Origin: Actinomadura rubteroloni
GTDB lineage: Bacteria > Actinomycetota > Actinomycetes > Streptosporangiales > Streptosporangiaceae
Assembly: GCF_002911665.1 (NCBI RefSeq)
Contig: NZ_MTBP01000001.1
Span: 1,116,001-1,180,000 of the forward strand
DNA length: 64,000 nt
Direction: 5' to 3'
In this document: positions 1 to 8,357 of the stretch, one piece after another
Layout: each line of letters starts with the position of its first letter
How positions within the stretch are numbered: the stretch's first letter is position 1
Translations under genes and position numbers: made by a program
Notes under the pieces: generated by a model
Databases searched by the model: none
Told to the model about the DNA's origin: nothing
The model's input: the letters and a program-made list of their open reading frames with translations, nothing else

Positions 1-744
1 TGGCGGAGCTTTGAGGCTTATCCGCTGCTGGTGGCGCTTTCGGGGGCGACCAGCGTGCAGGTCCCGTTGAAGGACGAGGTCCATGATCTTGAAGCGATGG
101 CCGAGGCGATCACGCCGCGCACGCGCCTGATTTTCGTTTGCAGTCCGAACAACCCCACCGGCACGGTCGTCGGGCGCGACGAGCTGAACGCCTTCCTGGA
201 CCGGGTGCCGGCCGACTGCCTCGTCGTCCTGGACGAGGCCTACCGCGAGTACATCCGCGACGAGAGCGTCGCCGACGCCCTGGACCTCGCCGAGGGCAGG
301 CCGAACGTCGTGGTGCTCCGGACGTTCTCCAAGGCCTACGGGCTGGCGGGCCTGCGCATCGGGTTCCTCGTCGCGCACCCCGAGGTGGCCACCGCGATCC
401 GCAAGACCTACCTGCCGTTCAGCGTCAACTCGATCGCGCAGGCCGCCGCCATCGCCTCGCTCGGCGCGACGGGCGAGCTGCTGGACCGCGTCGAGGGCAC
501 GGTCGCCGAGCGCACCCGCGTCGTGGACGAGCTGCGCAAGGACGGCTGGACGATCCCGCCCACCCAGGCCAACTTCCTCTGGCTCGCCCTCGGCGACCGC
601 GCGCAGGAGTTCTCCGACGCGTGCGACGAGCACGGCGTGAGCGTCCGCCCGTTCCCCCCGGACGGTGTCCGGGTCTCGATCGGCTCGCCCGAGGAGAACG
701 ACGCGTTCCTCGCCGTCGCCCGCGCCTACCCGCACCGGGTCTGA
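1..744 (+). CDS. hisC: Histidinol-phosphate aminotransferase-type PLP enzyme (5' truncated by window)
   Basis: The reading frame is open from base 1 (WRSFEAYP...), so the true start lies outside the window and only the C-terminal ~247 residues are visible. It is a fold-type I PLP aminotransferase of the HisC group: the motif [13 protein letters not shown] carries the Schiff-base lysine, preceded by CSPNNPTGT (cofactor-binding region) and VLDEAYREY (the Asp/Tyr that contact the pyridine ring). HisC transfers the amino group from glutamate to imidazole-acetol phosphate in histidine synthesis. Actinobacterial HisC-like enzymes can also act on aromatic keto acids, so HisC versus an aromatic aminotransferase cannot be settled here, and no other his gene is visible. 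It ends with TGA 13 bases before the convergent stop of the next gene. Confidence 0.75.
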   Translation, partial: WRSFEAYPLLVALSGATSVQVPLKDEVHDLEAMAEAITPRTRLIFVCSPNNPTGTVVGRDELNAFLDRVPADCLVVLDEAYREYIRDESVADALDLAEGRPNVVVLRTFSKAYGLAGLRIGFLVAHPEVATAIRKTYLPFSVNSIAQAAAIASLGATGELLDRVEGTVAERTRVVDELRKDGWTIPPTQANFLWLALGDRAQEFSDACDEHGVSVRPFPPDGVRVSIGSPEENDAFLAVARAYPHRV

Positions 745-757
745 CGCGGGCGACGGT

Positions 758-2080
758 TCACGCGCGCGGCCCGAGCTTCTCCACGATGAGCCGGTAGAGC
801 TGGCGCGGACGGCCCGGCTGCGGCGTCCGGTTCGGCGGCAGCGGCCAGGCCAGGCCCTCCTCCACGAGCGTGCGCAGCAGGCGGCGGGCGGTGCGCGGCG
901 TCACGCCGAGCATCCGGCCCGCGTTCTCGGCGTCCACGATCAGCGGCTGCTCCTGGTCGCCGAGCTTGTCGGCGAGCCGGGCGAGGATCTCCAGCCCCTT
1001 CGGCTTGGCCTGCGGCGGCGTGCGGGGCGGCGTGCGGGGCGCCGGGACGAGCGCGCGCCCGTCGCGGTCCAGCGTGAAGCCCTGCGCCCGCTGCGAACTC
1101 TGCGACCGGGCCAGCGCCGCGCGGGCGTGCGACTCGGCCTCGTGCGCCGTCCGGCCCATGCCGATGCCGACCTCGATGGCGAGGCCCAGCTCCTCGCGGA
1201 CGCGTTCCACGAACGGCGGCGTCCGGAACCCCTCGGTCCCGGCGGTCACCGACCCGCGCGTCGCGATGACGAGGTAGCTGTGGTCGTCCAGCGGCCACAC
1301 CGAGGCGTTCATCCGGTGCGCCTCCTGGAGCAGGACGCGGTGCAGCGCGAGCTTCAGCTCGTCCCGCCAGTAGCGCGGGGTGACGCGGCGGGGCGTCTCG
1401 CGCAGCGTCGGGACGTCCACGAGGACGGTCACGAGCTGCGACTCCTCCAGCCGGTGGTGCGCGCCGAGCAGCGCGGCCGTCTGGAGCGAGCTGCGGATCG
1501 CGGCGCCGGTCGGGCGGACGCGGATCGTCGGCACCCCGGCCAGCTCCATGCGCTCGGCCGTCGCGTGGACGCACGTCATCGCGACCGTCGTGGCCCCGCG
1601 CCGCCACAGCCGCTCGTGGAACGCGGCGAGCGTCCCCGGGCCGGCGGCCTCCTCGCGCAGGTGGACCTGGTCGGTGCCGAGGCTGATCTCCGAGTACGCC
1701 TCCTCGACCTCGGCGCGGCCGAGGACGTCGATGCTGACCCGGGTGGGGTCGAAGCGCTCGTCCAGCGAGGCGCGCAGCAGGGCGCCCTGGAGCGCGGCGC
1801 CGTTGAGCGGGACGTAGGTCGCGGGCATGGTCAGCACCCCGGCCTTGCGCGCGAAGTCGTAGGGGACGGGGCTGGCGAACAGGCAGACGTCCACGCCGGT
1901 GCCGAGCCGGACGACCTTGTCGGCGGCCTCCTGCTCGTCCCGGTAGGCGGCGGCGACCAGCCGCGACGGCACCGGGGTCGGGCCGTGCCCCATGAGCATG
2001 ACGCGTTCGACCAGGTCATGCGGGCCGACGACGCCGATCGTGAGGTCGGGGGTGATCCCGCCCGCTCGCGCCGTGGTCAT
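758..2080 (-). CDS. Putative transcriptional regulator: N-terminal sensor-like region, central GGDEF-like region, C-terminal winged helix
   Basis: I chose ATG 2080 (MTTARAGGITPDL), preceded by GGGAAG; the frame stays open to 2200, but that extension is low-complexity Arg/Gly/Pro. The protein has 440 residues. Residues ~10-170 (TIGVVGPHDLVERV..., CLFASPVPYDFAR) look like a periplasmic-binding-type or PrpR_N-type sensor. The centre (YWRDELKLALHRVLL, then VGIGMGRTAHEAESHARAAL) resembles a degenerate nucleotidyl-cyclase fold such as occurs in PucR/CdaR-like regulators. After a Pro-rich linker, ENAGRMLGVTPRTARRLLRTL is a helix-turn-helix with a wing (PGRPRQLYRL). Conserved proteins of this build occur in actinomycetes without a firm function. 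The ligand and target genes are unknown; the domain assignments are inferred from motif shape. Confidence 0.55.
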   Translation of the reverse strand: MTTARAGGITPDLTIGVVGPHDLVERVMLMGHGPTPVPSRLVAAAYRDEQEAADKVVRLGTGVDVCLFASPVPYDFARKAGVLTMPATYVPLNGAALQGALLRASLDERFDPTRVSIDVLGRAEVEEAYSEISLGTDQVHLREEAAGPGTLAAFHERLWRRGATTVAMTCVHATAERMELAGVPTIRVRPTGAAIRSSLQTAALLGAHHRLEESQLVTVLVDVPTLRETPRRVTPRYWRDELKLALHRVLLQEAHRMNASVWPLDDHSYLVIATRGSVTAGTEGFRTPPFVERVREELGLAIEVGIGMGRTAHEAESHARAALARSQSSQRAQGFTLDRDGRALVPAPRTPPRTPPQAKPKGLEILARLADKLGDQEQPLIVDAENAGRMLGVTPRTARRLLRTLVEEGLAWPLPPNRTPQPGRPRQLYRLIVEKLGPRA

Positions 2081-2519
2081 CGGTGACCGCTCGCTTCCCG
2101 GCCGGCCGGGGGGTCCCGGTCCGGCTCCGGCCCTGCGTTCGCGCACGCTCCGCCCAACGGTTGACTCATGGCTTTTCGCCCCTGCCTTGTGACCCAGCAC
2201 CGCAGTTCCCGTGCGATTCGTTCCTCAGTGGACGGATCGGGTCAGGGTGCCATCTCGTGGCGCCCGGACGCGAAATCGAATCAAGAGTGCGGCGAAAAAG
2301 TAACCTACGCGACCCCCTGGGAAGTAATTTGTCACCATTCGGCCAGCCTTGATCCTGCATCTTCGGGTGTCCGAAGTTAAAAGACAAGACCCGAAAACGT
2401 GCGAGGCGCCTGACCGGGCCGTCATAGTGTGCGCACGCGGCGGGGGGAAGGCCGATTCGTTCGGGACGGCGGCGGGCGACCGTCCATCCCGGTCCCGCTC
2501 AGTGGGAAGAACGACGGAT
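2081..2519. other. Intergenic region upstream of the regulator
   Basis: No convincing protein gene. It should hold the promoter of the regulator on the - strand. The stretch 2285-2350 is clearly less GC-rich than its surroundings (runs such as aaaaagtaa). A 30-codon frame at 2077-2169 (-) overlaps the regulator start but has only a weak ribosome-binding site. Confidence 0.4.
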
Positions 2520-2556
2520 CCGCCCGGCGAGGGATGGTATCGACCTCGCCGGGCGG
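2520..2556 (-). terminator. Strong hairpin downstream of murA
   Basis: Perfect 13-bp inverted repeat CCGCCCGGCGAGG / CCTCGCCGGGCGG around an 11-base loop, 24 bases beyond the murA stop. There is no long T tract, as is common for actinobacterial terminators. It sits where the murA transcript should end. Confidence 0.7.
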
Positions 2557-2580
2557 TTAGCAGTGCCTTGACCGGTTTTG

Positions 2581-3870
2581 TTAGCCGACTTCGCGTTCGA
2601 TGTCGGCTCCGACCTGCGAAAGCCGCTCGGCCGTGTGGGCGTGGCCGCGGTCCAGGTAGTACGCGGAGGTGATCGTCGTCTCGCCCTCGGCCGCGAGCCC
2701 GGCGAGGACGAGCGCGCTGCCGCACCGCAGGTCGTGCGCCTCGACCTCGGCGCCGCGCAGCGGGGTCGCCCCGAGGACCTTCGCGCGGTTGCCGTTGACC
2801 TCGATGTCGGCGCCCATCTTGCGAAGTTCGTCCGCGAGTTTGAAGCGGCCGTCGAAAATGCGCTCGTAAATGTAGGACGGGCCGTCCGCGAAGCAGGACA
2901 CGGCCATGATCGGCGACTGGAGATCCGTCGCGAATCCCGGGTACTCGTCGGTGATCACGTTGATCGGGCGCAGCGGACGGTCGCGCCGGACGTGCAGCAC
3001 CGCGCCCTGCTGGTGGAACTCGACGCCCATCTGCTCCAGCTTGTCGCCGGCGACGCCGAGGTGCTCCAGCGCCGCGCCGACGAGGTTCAGCTCGCCCCCG
3101 GTGATCGCGGCGGCCATCACGAAGACGCCGGCGTCGATCCGGTCCGGCATGACGGTGTGCTCGACCGCGCGCAGGCCGTCGACGCCCTCGACGGTGATGA
3201 AGCCCGTCCCGCCGCCGCTGATCTTCGCGCCCATCGCCTGGAGGAAGGCGATGTTGTCCAGGACCTCGGGCTCCAGCGCCGCGTTCTTGATCAGCGTGGT
3301 GCCATGCGCGAGGGCCGCCGCCATGATCAGGTTCTCGGTGCCGGTGTGCGAGGGAGTGTCGCAGTAGAGGGTGCCGCCGCGCAGGTCGCCGGCCTTGATG
3401 TGGATGACGCCGTCGTCGCCCGCCATCTGCTCGGTGACGGTCGCGCCCATGCGCTTGAAGCCGTTGTAGTGGAAGTCCAGGTTACGGCTGCCGAGGTTGC
3501 ATCCGCCGACGCCCTCGATGACGGCCTCGCCCAGCCGGTGCAGCAGCGCCGGGACGAACAGGAACGAGCCGCGGAACCGCGCGGCGATCTCGGCGGGCAG
3601 CACCGGGCTCGACAGCGTCGAGGCGTCGATGACCAGCGTCCGCTCGGCCTCGTGCAGCTCGGCCTTCGCGCCGAGGGCCTGTGCCAGCTCGACGGCGCGG
3701 CGCACGTCCTCGATGATCGGGACGTTGCGCAGCACGGTGCGCCCCTCGGACGCCATCAGCGACGCGCCGATCATCGGCAGCACGGCGTTCTTCGCGCCCT
3801 GGATGAAGACGGTCCCGTCCAGCCGCCGTCCGCCGCGGACCCGGTAGCGGACCTCCTGCCCGGCGTTCAC
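2581..3870 (-). CDS. murA: UDP-N-acetylglucosamine 1-carboxyvinyltransferase (MurA family, Cys-type active site)
   Basis: Transfers enolpyruvate from PEP to UDP-GlcNAc, the first committed step of peptidoglycan synthesis, in the cytoplasm. I chose GTG 3870: it has GGGGAG six bases upstream and gives 429 residues (E. coli MurA 419), while the open frame to 3999 adds a low-complexity head. By comparison with E. coli MurA the key residues are present: K27-N28 (GAKNAVLPM), C124 and R129 in GGCNLGSRN (E. coli Cys115, Arg120), the Asp of YPGFATDLQ (Asp305) and the Arg of DLRCGSALVLAG (Arg397). The loop differs from the usual GGCxIGxRPxD, and mycobacterial MurA has Asp at the Cys position, so this may be a second MurA paralogue. 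The GTG overlaps the stop of a small upstream ORF. A terminator hairpin follows. Confidence 0.85.
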   Translation of the reverse strand: MNAGQEVRYRVRGGRRLDGTVFIQGAKNAVLPMIGASLMASEGRTVLRNVPIIEDVRRAVELAQALGAKAELHEAERTLVIDASTLSSPVLPAEIAARFRGSFLFVPALLHRLGEAVIEGVGGCNLGSRNLDFHYNGFKRMGATVTEQMAGDDGVIHIKAGDLRGGTLYCDTPSHTGTENLIMAAALAHGTTLIKNAALEPEVLDNIAFLQAMGAKISGGGTGFITVEGVDGLRAVEHTVMPDRIDAGVFVMAAAITGGELNLVGAALEHLGVAGDKLEQMGVEFHQQGAVLHVRRDRPLRPINVITDEYPGFATDLQSPIMAVSCFADGPSYIYERIFDGRFKLADELRKMGADIEVNGNRAKVLGATPLRGAEVEAHDLRCGSALVLAGLAAEGETTITSAYYLDRGHAHTAERLSQVGADIEREVG

Positions 3871-3968
3871 GCGGCGCTCCCCGCGCGCTCGCGACGACGT
3901 CGCGCCTCCCCCGTGGCGGGCCTCCCGGCCCGGCGTGCGGCGCGGGTCTCCAGTCCACTGATGCGCAT
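3867..3968 (-). CDS. Candidate 33-residue upstream peptide coupled to murA
   Basis: ATG 3968 is preceded by a near-perfect Shine-Dalgarno, AAGGAG, four bases upstream (ctaaggagtcacATG). The frame encodes a basic peptide (13 Arg of 33, no aromatic residue) and its TGA overlaps the murA GTG as GTGA, a typical translational-coupling junction. No family is recognisable. The role, if any, is probably to load ribosomes onto murA or tune its translation, not as a product; this is inference. Chance origin is possible because Arg/Ala-rich frames are common at this GC content. Confidence 0.4.
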   Translation of the reverse strand: MRISGLETRAARRAGRPATGEARRRRERAGSAA

Positions 3969-4276
3969 GTGACTCCTTAGCTGCGGGAAACGGATGCATG
4001 CCGGAGCGGGAAATCGGATCCGCCCGCCCGGCGCGGAAATCGCGGGCTCGGGATCGCGGGCGTGCCAGGGACGCCCCCTGCGGTGTGAACGCAGCCCCAG
4101 TAAACCACCGGATCGGTGGCGAAGCGCCCCGAGCGCGCCCGGTTTACCCACTCTCTGGTGTTTTCAGATGGTCCGTGTACCTCAATCGTTCCGTTCTGTC
4201 CCGATCCGGACGGAACGGAACGCGAACGCGCTTCCCGCAGTCTAAGTTGATCATGAAAACGGACCCGCACCCGGGG
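3969..4276. other. Intergenic region upstream of murA
   Basis: 308 bases between the MOSC gene stop and the murA leader ORF. It presumably contains the murA promoter on -. I see no tRNA, no repeat and no convincing -35/-10 pair. Confidence 0.4.
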
Positions 4277-5059
4277 TCACGCGTCCAGCACCTCGACCGG
4301 GTCGCCGACCGTCAGCGTCCCGAACGACCGGGGAACGGCGTTGTGCCCGAACAGCAGGCCCCGGTCCAGCATCCGGTAGGTCGCGAGCGTGCGCAGCGGC
4401 TCGCGCCCCCGCTCGGCCGTGCGCTGGTCGATCGTGGTGATCACGCAGCGGGCGGACGGCTTGACCATCTCGATCACCGCCCCGCCCACCCGCAGCCGCC
4501 GCACCCGGTCCTCGCCGTACGCGCCGAGGCCGCGCAGCACGAGATTCGGGCGGAACCGGTCCATCGGCAGCGGCGCGTCCAGCCGCGCGTTCAGGTCGTC
4601 CAGGGACTCCTCGGAGATCACCAGCAGCGGGTAGCCGTCGGCGAACATCAGCTCGCCGCCGCCCCGCGACGTCGGGCGGTGCCCGGTGAACCGGACGAGC
4701 CGGCAGTCCAGCCCGAGCACGGACCCGAACCACAACGCGGCCTCGTCGCCCTGGTCGACGCCCGCGCAGTCCTTGCCGTGGACGGTCACGTCGCGCACCG
4801 GGCCGTCCACCGTCGCCTTGTGGACGAGCGGCTCGGCGGCGCCCGGCGCGGCGACCGTCAGCGCCTCGCCGTCGAAGGCGGGCCGCAGCAGCGCCATCTC
4901 CGGGCTCGTGCGCTGGGACAGGAAACGGCCGTCGGCGTCGACCAGCATGAACTCGCGGTCGTGCCGGAGCCCCCGGGACACCAGCCCGGCGGTCGTCAGC
5001 GGCGTGCCCCCGCCGCTCTTCAGCGGGTACACGGTGAGCCCGGTGAGGGTCGCGGTCAC
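4277..5059 (-). CDS. MOSC domain protein (YcbX/MARC-like)
   Basis: 260 residues with GTG start 5059 and AGGAG six bases upstream. The N-terminal half (VYPLKSGGGTPL..., HDREFMLVDADGRFLSQR) matches the MOSC N-terminal beta-barrel; the C-terminal half (DRFRPNLVLRGLGAYGEDR, KPSARCVITTIDQRT) is the MOSC domain, with the conserved Cys that in MARC/YcbX proteins binds the molybdenum cofactor. Members of this family reduce N-hydroxylated compounds or move sulfur from the Mo cofactor; no substrate can be named here. It is the last gene of a - strand operon, 23 bases after purB. No ferredoxin domain is fused, unlike E. coli YcbX, so an external electron donor would be needed. Confidence 0.8.
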   Translation of the reverse strand: MTATLTGLTVYPLKSGGGTPLTTAGLVSRGLRHDREFMLVDADGRFLSQRTSPEMALLRPAFDGEALTVAAPGAAEPLVHKATVDGPVRDVTVHGKDCAGVDQGDEAALWFGSVLGLDCRLVRFTGHRPTSRGGGELMFADGYPLLVISEESLDDLNARLDAPLPMDRFRPNLVLRGLGAYGEDRVRRLRVGGAVIEMVKPSARCVITTIDQRTAERGREPLRTLATYRMLDRGLLFGHNAVPRSFGTLTVGDPVEVLDA

Positions 5060-5082
5060 GGCCGTCTCCTGTTCCGGCGGGA

Positions 5083-6393
5083 TTACGTCAAGGCTGCCAA
5101 ACGGTCGAACATCGGGGCCAGGCGCGCCACGAACCGCTCGGGACGCGACACCTCGTCCAGGCGCGCCTCGTCCAGCGCGAGACCCGCCGCGGCGGCCTCC
5201 TCGCGCAGCGTCGCGCGGAACGGGACGCCCGTCTCCCAGGTGCGCATCGCGGCGCGCTGGACGAGCGGGTACGCCTCGTCGTCGCGGGACATCCCGGCCT
5301 CGACCAGCTCCAGCAGGACGGTGGACGTGTAGATCAGCCCGCCGGTCGACTCCAGGTTCTCCTGCATCCGCGCCTTGTCTACCACCAGGCCGGACATGAG
5401 GCGGTTCGTCAGGTTCAGCATGTAGTCGAGCGCGATGGAGGCGTCCGGCAGCGCGATCCGCTCCGTGGACGAGTGCGAAATGTCGCGCTCATGCCACAGC
5501 GGGATGCCCTCCATGACCGGGACGATCTGCGCCCGCACGATCCGCGCCATCCCCGCCAGCCGCTCGGAGATGATCGGGTTCTTCTTGTGCGGCATCGCCG
5601 ACGAGCCCTTCTGGCCCTTGCCGAACGGCTCCCACAGCTCGCGGACCTCGGTGCGCTGCCCGTGCCGGACCTCCAGCGCGATGGCCTCGCAGACCGTCGC
5701 CATGATCGCCAGCGCGGACGTCCACTCGGCGATGCCGTCGCGCAGCACGACCTGTGTGGACACGTCGGCGGGCGTCAGGTCCAGCCGGTCGGCGACGTGC
5801 CGCTCGATGGCCGGGTCGATGTTGGAGTACGTCCCGACGGCGCCGGAGATCGCCATCACGCCGACGGCCTCGCGCGCCCGCCGCAGCCGGTCGCGGGACC
5901 TCGCCATCGCGAAGGCGAAGTCGGCGACGCGGTGGCCCCAGACGTCCGGTTCGCCGTGGATGCCGTGCGTCCGGCCCACGCGGAACGTCGCGCGGTGCTC
6001 CAGCGCGTGGTCGCGCAGCGTCACGACGAGCCGGTCGGCCTTGTCCAGCAGGATGTCGGTCGCCTCGACGAGCTGGAGGGCCAGCGCGGTGTCCAGCAGG
6101 TCCGACGACGTCATGCCGAAGTGGACGAACCGGGCGGCCTCGCGCGGCTCGGTGTTGTCCGCCCACGCCGACAGGAACGCGATCACGTCGTGCTGGGTGA
6201 CGGCCTCGATCGCGTGCACCGCCTCCGGGGTGGGCGGCGGCGCGTTGCGGACCGGCTCCACGACGTCGGCGGGGATCGTCCCCGCGGCGGCGTGGGCCTC
6301 GACCACCAGGGTCTCCACCCGGCACCACAGCTCGTACTTGTGCGCGTCGCTCCAGACGCGGCCCATCTCCGGAAGTGTGTACCGTTCGATCAC
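5083..6393 (-). CDS. purB: Adenylosuccinate lyase
   Basis: Splits adenylosuccinate to AMP and fumarate, and SAICAR to AICAR and fumarate, in purine synthesis. 436 residues, the normal length. The fumarase/aspartase-superfamily signature SSAMPHKKNPIISERLAGM lies near residues 259-277, with the flexible catalytic loop Ser; TSSDLLDTALALQL and RTHGIHGEP carry other conserved active-site residues. I chose GTG 6393 (VIERYTLPEMGRVW) because it overlaps the stop of the preceding ltrA-like gene (GTGA), which implies translational coupling, and no good ribosome-binding site stands before it. It lies in a - strand operon ltrA-like, purB, MOSC. The other purine gene in the window, purD, is on the same strand but separated by the DUF2589 module. 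Confidence 0.93.
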   Translation of the reverse strand: MIERYTLPEMGRVWSDAHKYELWCRVETLVVEAHAAAGTIPADVVEPVRNAPPPTPEAVHAIEAVTQHDVIAFLSAWADNTEPREAARFVHFGMTSSDLLDTALALQLVEATDILLDKADRLVVTLRDHALEHRATFRVGRTHGIHGEPDVWGHRVADFAFAMARSRDRLRRAREAVGVMAISGAVGTYSNIDPAIERHVADRLDLTPADVSTQVVLRDGIAEWTSALAIMATVCEAIALEVRHGQRTEVRELWEPFGKGQKGSSAMPHKKNPIISERLAGMARIVRAQIVPVMEGIPLWHERDISHSSTERIALPDASIALDYMLNLTNRLMSGLVVDKARMQENLESTGGLIYTSTVLLELVEAGMSRDDEAYPLVQRAAMRTWETGVPFRATLREEAAAAGLALDEARLDEVSRPERFVARLAPMFDRLAALT

Positions 6394-7541
6394 GGCTCGA
6401 TTGTCGCAGGTGGTTCCGCGTGCTCGCGTCCGGCGCGGTGTTCGGCGAGCAGCGCGACGACGAGCACCGCCGTGAGCAGGGCCAGCTCCGCGCCCGCCGC
6501 CCAGAGCCCGGCCGGGACGGCGGCGAGGCTCGCGACCGCCGCGCCGATCCTGATCTTGGACGGCCCGATGCCGATGATCCGCCGGAACAGCGCGTCGCCC
6601 GCGAGGTAGAGCGCGAGGCCGCCGCCGAGGGCCAGCGCGGGGCCGGTGTGCAGGTGGTCGGCCGCGTGCCCGACGGCCTTCTTCAGCCCGGCCGCCAGCA
6701 CCAGGACGCCCACAAGCAGCGGGATGTGGGCGTAGAAGTAGCCGAACATGGTGAGCTGGACGCGGCGGACCTCGCCCGCCTCGGTCAGCTTCTCCTCGGC
6801 GCGCTCGTCGTCGCCGTCGAAGTACGTCCACCAGAGGGCGGCGGCGAGCGCGAGGCCGAGCAGGACCGCGAGGACGAGCCCCGCGTCCAGCTCCAGCGCC
6901 GCCGCGCCCGCGCCCATCGCCGCGATCGACTCGCCGAGCGTGATCATGACGAGCAGGCCGTGGCGCTCCACGATGTGCGCGGGCCGGAGCCGGAACCGTC
7001 CGCCCGCCGGGACGAGGTAGGGCTGCACGATCGGGACGACCAGCGCGAGCGTCCACAGCACCCACACCGCCGGGCCGTCCGCCAGCACGCCCGCCGCGAC
7101 GATCAGCGCGCCGGCCAGGACGTTCGCGGGCAGCACCCGGAAGATCTGCGGGTTCTCACGGCTGTAGAGCGCGGCGTGTGCGCCGACCAGGACGAGATAG
7201 CCGATGCCCCAGAAGATCCCGCCGCGTCCGAAACCGGTGGGGGTGGCGAGCGCGACCATGAAGAACCCGCCCATGCCGACGAGCACGAGCAGCCGCCGTC
7301 CGGGCGTCGTGGGGGCGAGCGTGTTGGTCAGCCACGCGTACCCGGCGTACATCCACCACAGGACGCCGAACATGATCACGACCTGCGCCAGGCCGGCCGG
7401 GTTCAGATGGTGGGTGAAGACGCCGGTGAGCTGGGTGAGCGCGAAGACGAAGACGAGGTCGAAGAACAGTTCCAGGGTGGTGACCCGGTAGACCTCGCCT
7501 TCATCGTCGAGGGGAGGGGCGGGGGTGTGCGCGGGGGCCAT
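6390..7541 (-). CDS. Low temperature requirement A (LtrA) family membrane protein
   Basis: 383 residues, ATG 7541 with GGAG about seven bases upstream. After a short polar N-terminus comes TTLELFFDLVFVFALTQLT, the family hallmark, then about ten hydrophobic segments (for example VVIMFGVLWWMYAGYAWL and GRRLLVLVGMGGFFMVAL), so it is an integral inner-membrane protein. A polar loop near residue 250 (YFDGDDERAEEKL) separates the two halves. LtrA was named from a Listeria cold-sensitive mutant; the biochemical role of the family is not known. Its stop codon overlaps the purB start, so the two are probably co-translated, although no functional link is evident. Confidence 0.85.
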   Translation of the reverse strand: MAPAHTPAPPLDDEGEVYRVTTLELFFDLVFVFALTQLTGVFTHHLNPAGLAQVVIMFGVLWWMYAGYAWLTNTLAPTTPGRRLLVLVGMGGFFMVALATPTGFGRGGIFWGIGYLVLVGAHAALYSRENPQIFRVLPANVLAGALIVAAGVLADGPAVWVLWTLALVVPIVQPYLVPAGGRFRLRPAHIVERHGLLVMITLGESIAAMGAGAAALELDAGLVLAVLLGLALAAALWWTYFDGDDERAEEKLTEAGEVRRVQLTMFGYFYAHIPLLVGVLVLAAGLKKAVGHAADHLHTGPALALGGGLALYLAGDALFRRIIGIGPSKIRIGAAVASLAAVPAGLWAAGAELALLTAVLVVALLAEHRAGREHAEPPATIEP

Positions 7542-7615
7542 GCGGTGCTCCGACCAGCGGGGTAATCATGTAATCCGGAGATCTTGCCCGATTCGGGCAG
7601 GTGGAGCAACGCGGG

Positions 7616-8101
7616 TCATCCTTCGCGGGCGTCCGCGACGGCCGTGTCGAGGATCTGGCCGATCCGGGCGGCGCCGGTGGACGGCTGCTGCTTCAGGCGC
7701 GTCCGGATCCTCAGGTTCGCGTCCTGCTGGTGCGGGGCGACCCGGGCGCGGAGGACGGCGTCGCCGTCGTGGCCGGTGATCTGGAGCGCCATCTCGATGT
7801 CGGCCTCGTCCACGACCAGGTTGGGCAGGGTGAGCATCGAGAGCACGGGAACGGAGACGTGGACGTTCTTCACCGCCGTCTCCTGGAGTTCCGGATCGAA
7901 TTCGAGACGGCGGACGTCGAATTCGAGCGTCCGGGCGACTTTGCGTCCGTGCTCGTCGGTGGAGAATCCGAGGCCGTCGATGACGCGGGCCGCCTCCTGG
8001 AAAGCGCCCGCCTGCGCGCGGACGACGCCCTGGTAGGCGGCGGCGAGCAACTGTTCGACGCGCAAGGACGCCAGCGCGCCGGCGTCCCCGGATTCGCTCA
8101 T
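7616..8101 (-). CDS. DUF2589 domain protein (third gene of module)
   Basis: 161 residues, ATG 8101 (MSESGDAGALASL), overlapping the stop of the preceding gene as ATGA. It is a recognisable paralogue of the protein at 8358-8921: an N-terminal helix (LRVEQLLAAAYQGVVRAQAG), then KVARTLEFDVRRLEFDP and VHVSVPVLSMLTLPNLVVDE, which align with STARTVDFSFKR and VELSVPLLTMVPIPYLQLKR there. The pattern suggests an amphipathic helix followed by beta-sandwich strands. No signal peptide, membrane segment or catalytic motif is visible. The family has no established function; a structural or membrane-associated role is conceivable because the conserved N-terminal helix is amphipathic, but that is inference. 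Confidence 0.7.
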   Translation of the reverse strand: MSESGDAGALASLRVEQLLAAAYQGVVRAQAGAFQEAARVIDGLGFSTDEHGRKVARTLEFDVRRLEFDPELQETAVKNVHVSVPVLSMLTLPNLVVDEADIEMALQITGHDGDAVLRARVAPHQQDANLRIRTRLKQQPSTGAARIGQILDTAVADAREG

Positions 8102-8349
8102 GCGGTGCCTCTCCCTGGGGCCGGCTCGTCGCCGAGCAGGAAACGCAGCCGTCGTGCTCCGCGCGCGGGTCGGGCGCCGACCGAGACGGCGCCCGACTCC
8201 GCCCGCGAATACACGACCTCGAATTCCACGTGGTGAACGTGGAGCCGGGAACCCTCTCCCGGCCGCCACGCGTCGTGGAGACGGCGTTCCGCCCGTTCGG
8301 CGGAGCGGGCCAACCCGACGATGAGGTCGTCCAGTGTCAGGTCGGCCAT
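8098..8349 (-). CDS. Hypothetical protein of the DUF2589 module
   Basis: 83 residues (MADLTLDDLIVGLARSAER...GRGTA), ATG 8349, TGA overlapping the next ATG (ATGA). I do not recognise the family. It starts with a predicted helix rich in hydrophobic and Arg residues, then LHVHHVEFEVVYSRAESG, a likely pair of strands similar in spacing to the strand pattern of its DUF2589 neighbours, and ends basic. It is sandwiched between two DUF2589 genes with an 8-base gap on one side and a 4-base overlap on the other, so it is surely co-expressed with them and probably part of the same assembly. Confidence 0.65.
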   Translation of the reverse strand: MADLTLDDLIVGLARSAERAERRLHDAWRPGEGSRLHVHHVEFEVVYSRAESGAVSVGARPARGARRLRFLLGDEPAPGRGTA

Positions 8350-8357
8350 GGCGCTTC

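Noticed and set aside
2077..2169. 30-codon - strand ORF (MSQPLGGACANAG...) overlapping the regulator start as ATGA
   Set aside because: Only a weak ribosome-binding site (AGGGG eleven bases upstream); this kind of overlap arises easily by chance at high GC.
3871..3999. N-terminal extension of murA to ATG 3999
   Set aside because: No ribosome-binding site, low-complexity sequence, and GTG 3870 has GGGGAG and matches family length.
6394..7065. Upstream extension of purB through the ltrA-like gene
   Set aside because: It is the shadow frame of ltrA; GTG 6393 gives normal PurB length and an overlap with the ltrA stop.
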